From contig OY987268.1 in assembly GCA_963920665.1 (NCBI GenBank), positions 10,418,501-10,482,500 of the forward strand: a stretch of 64,000 nt of DNA, given 5' to 3'. Within the stretch, counting starts at the first letter, position 1. Each line of letters begins with the position of its first letter. A program made the position numbers and the translations under genes. Origin of the DNA: Straminergon stramineum. Its lineage: Eukaryota > Streptophyta > Bryopsida > Hypnales > Calliergonaceae. The notes under the pieces are model-generated. The model was not told the DNA's origin, searched no databases, and saw only the letters and a list, made by a program, of their open reading frames with translations. This document shows positions 58,083-64,000 of the stretch, piece by piece.

Positions 58083-61000
58083 CTACACGGTGTATGATTG
58101 TTGAATCATGTTGACATCGAGATTCTTCGTACGAACAACCGATTCCACATGCCCCTTCAGTGTATTTAATTCCCTCAGCCTGCAGAAAGTTAACAAAGAC
58201 AACTTAGTGGACATAAATCCTTTTAATGAGAATAATGGCCACCCAAATATTGCAGAATGAGAGTACTGTGCAACAAACAAATTCCGATCTTAATGAAATA
58301 CTGATGTAGGTGAAATTAGGACAAATACACTTTCCATCGTTGGATCTTAAATAGCGCTCGCCATTCTGAAATGATTGTTCGCTTTGAAATCCAACACATA
58401 CCTTGCTATTTCAGCCCTCCTCTTCGCTTGATCAGCCATTTCACCAAGCTCTCTGTTGCTGTTGTCTCCAGGTAGGGGATTGTCGTCTCCATCGGTAGGA
58501 TGAAGACCATGTAATGTTCGCTGAGCATGCGCCCATTGAGCTTCACGGGCCTCCTTCCCAAAGTCTTTCTTTCTGGTGAAGGCCGTCTGTAACATCGATT
58601 GACTACGTTAGAAGGCAAGAATCTCAAACGTACAAAGTATCTACTCGTCGCTAAATTTGCATAAAGCACCACGCTCTCCACATAGCTTTGTCAATGAAAA
58701 TAATGGATTTATGTCGGGTGCAAAGTCGAGTCCTAGACCTTGCGCTCAAGCAGAAGATCCCATCCTTTTCCACTTTGAACATAACGAACGATGAACTTGA
58801 TGATATCGAGAGGTATATATGTCACGATACTATAGAGCCAGATAACTCCAGCCCAGCCCCATCCAATGCCTCTGATGTTAGCAAATCCCCAAACAGCATA
58901 TACAGCTAAAATTGTAGCAACCTGTACAAGAACAAAAAGATTGGTCTAATTAGCACACCTTACCAACTCCGATCAGGAAGTTTGGAGTCAGGTAAAGTAA
59001 GACTCGTGGTACTTCGAACTGCTAATGGAGTCATGTACAGTATCAAATTCTCGATCATCGAAATTCATTAACTAAACCGACACATTTAAGATCTAGAGTA
59101 ATAAAAATGGTAAGGAAAGATAAATCTTACCAGTTGAGCAGCAAAAAAAGCAAGAATAAGGAGGGAACCTGGCCTTTCCAAAAAGGACCAAGATCGAGAA
59201 CGTGTTACGAAAATGAGGGCTTGGCTGATAATGCTAACTTGCAAATACACCGCCGCTGTCATACGGCTGTTACTGTAACCTATATCCTTCACTCCAAAGC
59301 GATCCTGCAACAGTGAGTTCACTTGTATAAGCTTATGAAGAGTGCCACGGCTCATCGTCACAAGCAGATGTCTTCACAACTGCTATCATTCCATCAACTA
59401 AAATTAATCCAGAATTAATGGCACATATTGAGAGTGTTCAGACATGTACCGGGAAAAACGATGTTTTATGCATAAGCCAGAAGAACAGAACCGTCATCAA
59501 CGCCAGGTATGTACCCAGCACAACTCCAATGGAGAATATTTCTTTTAGCTTCCAGCTATCTGGCACGGGAGACGGTTTAACGCGATCCTTTGAGATAGTC
59601 ATTATGGTACCTACGTCATCCAAAATCTGTTACAAACCTTCGCAAAAAAATCAAAGTGAAAGCTGTTAAGTTACATTTTGATACAGATACCTTTCCTTGG
59701 AAGTAGCCTTAGTCACAAGACGAACAGTTCCAGTGAGCATTTATAATTTCTGAGATACAGTACTTGGAATTAAGGTTGGGATACACTGTAGCATTCGGGT
59801 TACTTTCTCTTGGAGGATTCAGATTAGTTCATATGGTATATTTGGATTAATATAGCATTTGGGTTCGGATGTACTCCATATATAATAAAACAAATTTTAA
59901 AAATAAGACTCCTTAATGAAAAATCTCTAGAACGTTACTAACCATCGTTGAGGATTGCAATTATCAGCACCATGAATGGTGAGAAGTCGAATTTCCAGAT
60001 CAAAGCGAGTAGTAGGAACCCCAGCTGCGAATAACATACCATTCAGTAAACTGGAAGATGTCTGGTTACACTATCTTCACAGAAATGTAAATCAAAGAAT
60101 GCAGGGTCTACAGCTTCTAATCTACGATCAAGGATGCAAATGTCCCAGATGTCAAACAGCTTGACTTAGGAATGAAAAGGGATAGAAATGATTGCTCACC
60201 ACTATACGAATGGTGATAGAGACAGCATAAATCTGCAAATAAGATCCAAACACAGCACCCTTTTTATTTGAGTCCTAGAATGTAATGATTTCGAAGAGAT
60301 CTCAAGTTTATAAATTGCGAAGCAAATAGAAGGATTCTCGGCCAAGGATAAATGTCAGCAACTTCATCTCATCAAGATCATGAAGACTAAATACTGATAA
60401 CTGTACATAATATAGGACAAATTTTTGATACAGGTACCTACGGTCGAGGATTTACCGTGTAGTTTTTCATCCGCTGAAAAATAGATCTACTGGTTAGCAC
60501 AGCACTTATGATAACACTCAGACCAGGTTCTGTGAGCACTATGTCGGAGGCACCTCGAGCAGCATCGGTGGCATCTGCTACAGCAATACCAATATCTGCC
60601 TTTTTTAAAGCAGGAGCATCATTCACACCATCACCAGTCATGCCAACAATATGCTTTTTCTCCTGCAGTCTCCGAACGATTTCGTACTTGTGTTCTGCAT
60701 AAGAAACCAAAAATATTAGGATAAGAAGAATCAAGAATTCGTGCAGGAACTTGAATGAGTCTTGAATTACGTGCAGATTTCTAAAGTTTACCTGGAAAGA
60801 CACCGGCAAAGCCATCCGCCTTCTCAATAAGCTCATCTACAGGCAATGCAGCAATGCTCTCGTCCTTGTGTGCTCCTAACAAAGAAGACGAAGGATACAT
60901 ATTGGTCCCCATGCCTAGCCGCCGTCCCGTCTCCTTGCCAATAGCCAACTGATCACCTGCACACCCAAAACAGTAAAAATGAACACTCACTTTTTTTGTC

Positions 61001-64000
61001 TACATTGTTAATGGACTATCAGACTGCAAAATGAAACGCGAACTTTGCAAACACAACTCCGTAGACATTGATCGTAAGCACAACGCATGAACATTCAAAG
61101 CTCAAGTGATACCTGTGATCATTTTAACGCTAACTCCGAGATTAAGTGCACGACGAATGGTTTCGGCACTGTCGTGTCGAGGTGGATCAAATAGCGGCAA
61201 TAGCCCCAGGAGTTCCCAAGGTCCACCGAGACTTTCTTTACTCTGTTCTGGCACTTCCTGTTTCACAATTATATAGGTCTTAGCTCCACAAAATATTCAA
61301 TCACATGTAAGTTGCATGAATCGTGAGTAGCCCAATTTTGAGCATAAATCGAACAGGGTGAGTCGGCGCCTGATACTACCTAGCGGGTGCCATTAGACAG
61401 AGAAATTTAAATTTATTAATCTCGTAGGCACTCATTAATCCTTTTCGTGAAGGAAGAAAACGCCAGATAAGAACAGATGTATCAGGGATGCAAAAACTTG
61501 GAATAGAGAACGCAGAGAATTGGCCGCATCCAACTGGTATATCGGTACGATCATCTACTGAAGGGTAAACTGAAGGAAAAGAATTGTTTCATTTGAATTC
61601 CTTGCCTGCCTCGCAACTGCTAGTGAACGTAACCCCCGTTCTGCAAATTTATCGATAACTGAATGCACTCGCACAGCTAGGTCTGCCTTGTTATGAGCCA
61701 TATCTAGTATTTGTTCAGGAGCTCCTTTGCTGGCTCGATACCACTTGCCATCGCTGCTATCAATATAAGTAATCGCTGTACGCTTGTCAACTGGATTGAA
61801 CGGAAAAAAATGGATCTCTTGAATATTCGCTCGAGCCTGCAAAACACACAGACATTGAAAATCAATGTCTCATCATCACGTCCCATCATCACGTGAGCTA
61901 GACCTATAGGTTGAAGGAGATTCGACTTTATTCAATCAAGACTAGTGATATCGAAAAACGAAAAACGGTTCCTGACAACGAAATGTATCACCTCTTTGGG
62001 GTCGGCTAGAATTCCAACGATGGCTGTATCAATAGCATCTTGATTTTCCACTCTGGAAGCCCTAGCTGCGAGTAAGCACACCATATCTTTGTCCACATCC
62101 CTGTTAAAGGCCTGTGTAAAAAACAAACATATGAATTATTGATGAATACTAGCTTAGAACAGATCAGGAATAAGTCGAACCAAAACCTTCACGACTGTCT
62201 ATAAATGTAGTTACGCACAGATAAACCACAGGCCCGTTAATTATCTCTTATAGTGACGACTCATTATTTATGAACTAGTAATTTAAACAAAACATTCCGA
62301 CTATGTCGTATTACAAGATCGGATTAAAAGAAGACGAAGGACTATTTCAAGAAAATAGTAAAAAACAAAAGATTATTCGAATGAGCTCATCATAGAACTC
62401 AAAAATTCTCAAAAGAAACAGCAACTCGAAACCACTCAATAAAGGAATTCTGAATTAACCAAGCAAGGGGGTTCTTAAATGACTGAATATTAAAGGGCTC
62501 AGAGAACAATGCGTATGCGCATCTAAAGCGATATCTGCCAAAGTACCTCCACCAAGTTCTTGTCAACTGTCAACTTGTTCAGAGTTAGCGTTCCAGTCTT
62601 GTCACTACATAGAACATCCATTCCTGCCATCTCCTCAATTGCAGTCATGCGCTTGGTAATGGCTCCCTGCACGATTTAAAATGACAGATTTCGTCAGGGA
62701 AGAATGTCAAGATTAGAAATTCGTGATAAGAATGTTTAAGTTCAACAGCATGCTTCACTCCGTATACAAAACGACAGAAGCATAGCAGTTCGTCGTGCAT
62801 GCTCTTTATCACTTCGTATTTAAGTGACCCAACAAGTCTAACCATTGCAATGAGTAAAATTAGGAAGATGTAACTGGAAAGATTAGTTTAGGAATTGAAC
62901 CCTTAGAATTAATTTGATTGTGACATGCACAGCGTCATGGTGAACAGTGATTATGCAGCCAGTTACGAAATATTGATGAAAGCAAATTAGGAGTTCGTAT
63001 CGCATAGATAAGAGAGATCTTGCTCATCTAGAACATGCTGAAAATTGAACAAATTCGAAGTTTCTGTCAAATATTAATTCGAATCTACTGTGGTTGACCT
63101 GCTTGGAAAGACGGTGAGAGCCAATAGCCATTGTGACAGAAAGCACAGTGGGCATAGCAATGGGGATTCCACCAATGAGCAACACCAAGAGATTGTTGAG
63201 GCCAGATCGGTATTTCCGGTGCTGAATGGGGAACATCACGATGACTTCAATCACTATTCCGATTGCAATGCTGACTATACAGAAATTTCCAATTGCTTTC
63301 AGCACCTGTAATATAAGCAAGACAACGATTACAGGTGTGATCAAACGAGGGTAAAATCTATAATATTCGTGTACGTTCTAATAAAGCACATTCTCTTACA
63401 CTGTTTAAAAACAATATGAAATGTTCGAGTGATTGATATCATTGGAGGAATCTGTCCCTAAAACATGAAATCCTCTAAGATTATAACGATCATTCACAAG
63501 CAGATCTTTCAGCAACCTGACAACATTCGCTAATATCATAATATTGGGAACCAAATAGATGGTAATCACCTTCTGGAAGTGGCCCACATTGTTCGTAGAG
63601 TCAACAAGATGCGCTGCTTTACCAAAAAAAGTGTGAACACCGGTTGCAATGACTACAGCCTCAATCTCTCCCTGCTTGCAAGTAGAACCCGAAAATACTC
63701 CATCTCCAGGCTTCTTGGTAACAGGCATTGATTCCCCAGTAAGAGCTGACTGCAGACCCAGCCAACAAAAATTTCATGTTAGAAATGAATATTACTTCAT
63801 CCCCTCCATCTGAAACAGAAACGTAGGTCAGAGAACTCTAGAAACTAGCATGACTAACACCAAAAGAGTGATAAAATTTAGATCACAATTTGAAGGGTCG
63901 TCCTGAGGGACACAGTGAGGCGAAACCTTGGTACATCATAAAATAGTGATAGAAGTAGATAAACTGTAGAAATTATTGCCTGGTCAATTTTCAAGGGGTC
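58083..64000 (-). CDS. plasma-membrane H+-ATPase (P3A type), partial
   Basis: Sixteen exons join in frame: 63980-64000 (edge), 63570-63749, 63099-63305, 62547-62666, 61992-62111, 61606-61836, 61113-61257, 60792-60956, 60456-60694, 60200-60232, 59943-60024, 59450-59610, 59131-59304, 58739-58921, 58402-58586, 58083-58179. They give 780 residues; family length is about 950, so about 165-170 N-terminal residues lie off the edge. Visible in order: SALTGES (actuator), PIAMP in M4, CSDKTGTLT with the phosphorylated Asp, KGAPEQIL (nucleotide site), [17 protein letters not shown], and AILNDG in M6 with the proton-handling Asp. The C-terminal autoinhibitory domain carries AQRTLHGL and ends QQSYTV; the penultimate Thr is the known phosphorylation and 14-3-3 site. 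It pumps protons out of the cell using ATP. The frame has no stops or frameshifts. Donors at 61605 and 63979 are GC, not GT. Confidence 0.95.

Noticed and set aside
57886..58104. Plus-strand 72-codon frame preceded by a TATA-like CCTATAAAC
   Set aside because: It overlaps the stop and last exon of the ATPase on the other strand, lacks a known domain, and TATA-like words are common in AT-rich DNA.
1..64000. LTR retrotransposons, rRNA, CRISPR arrays or organellar insertions
   Set aside because: No pair of long direct repeats with TG...CA ends, no primer-binding site or polyprotein, no rRNA-like sequence, no regularly spaced repeats and no organellar gene were seen.

Overview
The window is nuclear DNA of a land plant. 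Evidence: split genes with GT-AG introns, a plasma-membrane P-type proton ATPase ending in the plant-type Tyr-Thr-Val tail, a gene matching the plant-only XRI1 family, and a large AT-rich intergenic space full of old plant-type transposable elements. The short-intron, many-exon ATPase and the decayed AT-rich spacers suggest a seed-free plant (bryophyte, lycophyte or fern), but nothing here fixes the lineage. I see no bacterial, viral, organellar, rRNA, tRNA or CRISPR features.

Only two genes are well supported. (1) A plus-strand gene encodes an XRI1-like DNA-repair/meiosis protein of about 389 residues in seven coding exons (21581-23698). It is preceded by about 3 kb of GC-richer leader DNA (about 18.5-21.58 kb) that holds a striking, roughly 300-bp sequence repeated three times. 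(2) A minus-strand gene (58083 to beyond 64000) encodes the last 780 residues of a plasma-membrane H+-ATPase in 16 visible exons. It includes a 33-nt micro-exon and two introns that appear to use GC donors. Its N-terminus (about 165-170 residues) lies off the right edge.

The rest is mostly non-coding and repeat-derived. Layout: 0-1.1 kb, possible decayed gene pieces; 1.2-4.5 kb, a cluster of TTAA-flanked elements (two in opposite orientation) plus a Mutator-type miniature element; 5.8-11.1 kb, retroposon tails and TA-flanked miniature elements, one nested in another; 12.1-14.0 kb, a small CACTA-type element and a retroposed insertion; 16.0-16.5 kb, a PIF/Harbinger-like element; 18.5-24.4 kb, the XRI1-like gene, then a truncated LINE-like insertion (24.55 kb) and a second Mutator-type element (25.6 kb); 26-42 kb, AT-rich repeat desert with a three-level nest of CACTA-type elements and a SINE (39.0-41.7 kb); 42.2-51.5 kb, GC-richer DNA of unknown function with diverged repeats; 52.5-55.0 kb, a CACTA-type element and a TTAA-flanked element; 55-58 kb, gene-empty; 58.1-64 kb, the proton ATPase.

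No autonomous transposase, reverse-transcriptase domain or LTR pair could be recognised, so these elements look non-autonomous or badly decayed. The two real genes have no evident functional link. I did not find a convincing new multi-gene system. The observations most worth following up are the triplicated leader of the XRI1-like gene, the TTAA-flanked element family, the GC-AG introns of the ATPase gene, and the insertion sites that can be proven from empty paralogous copies inside the window.
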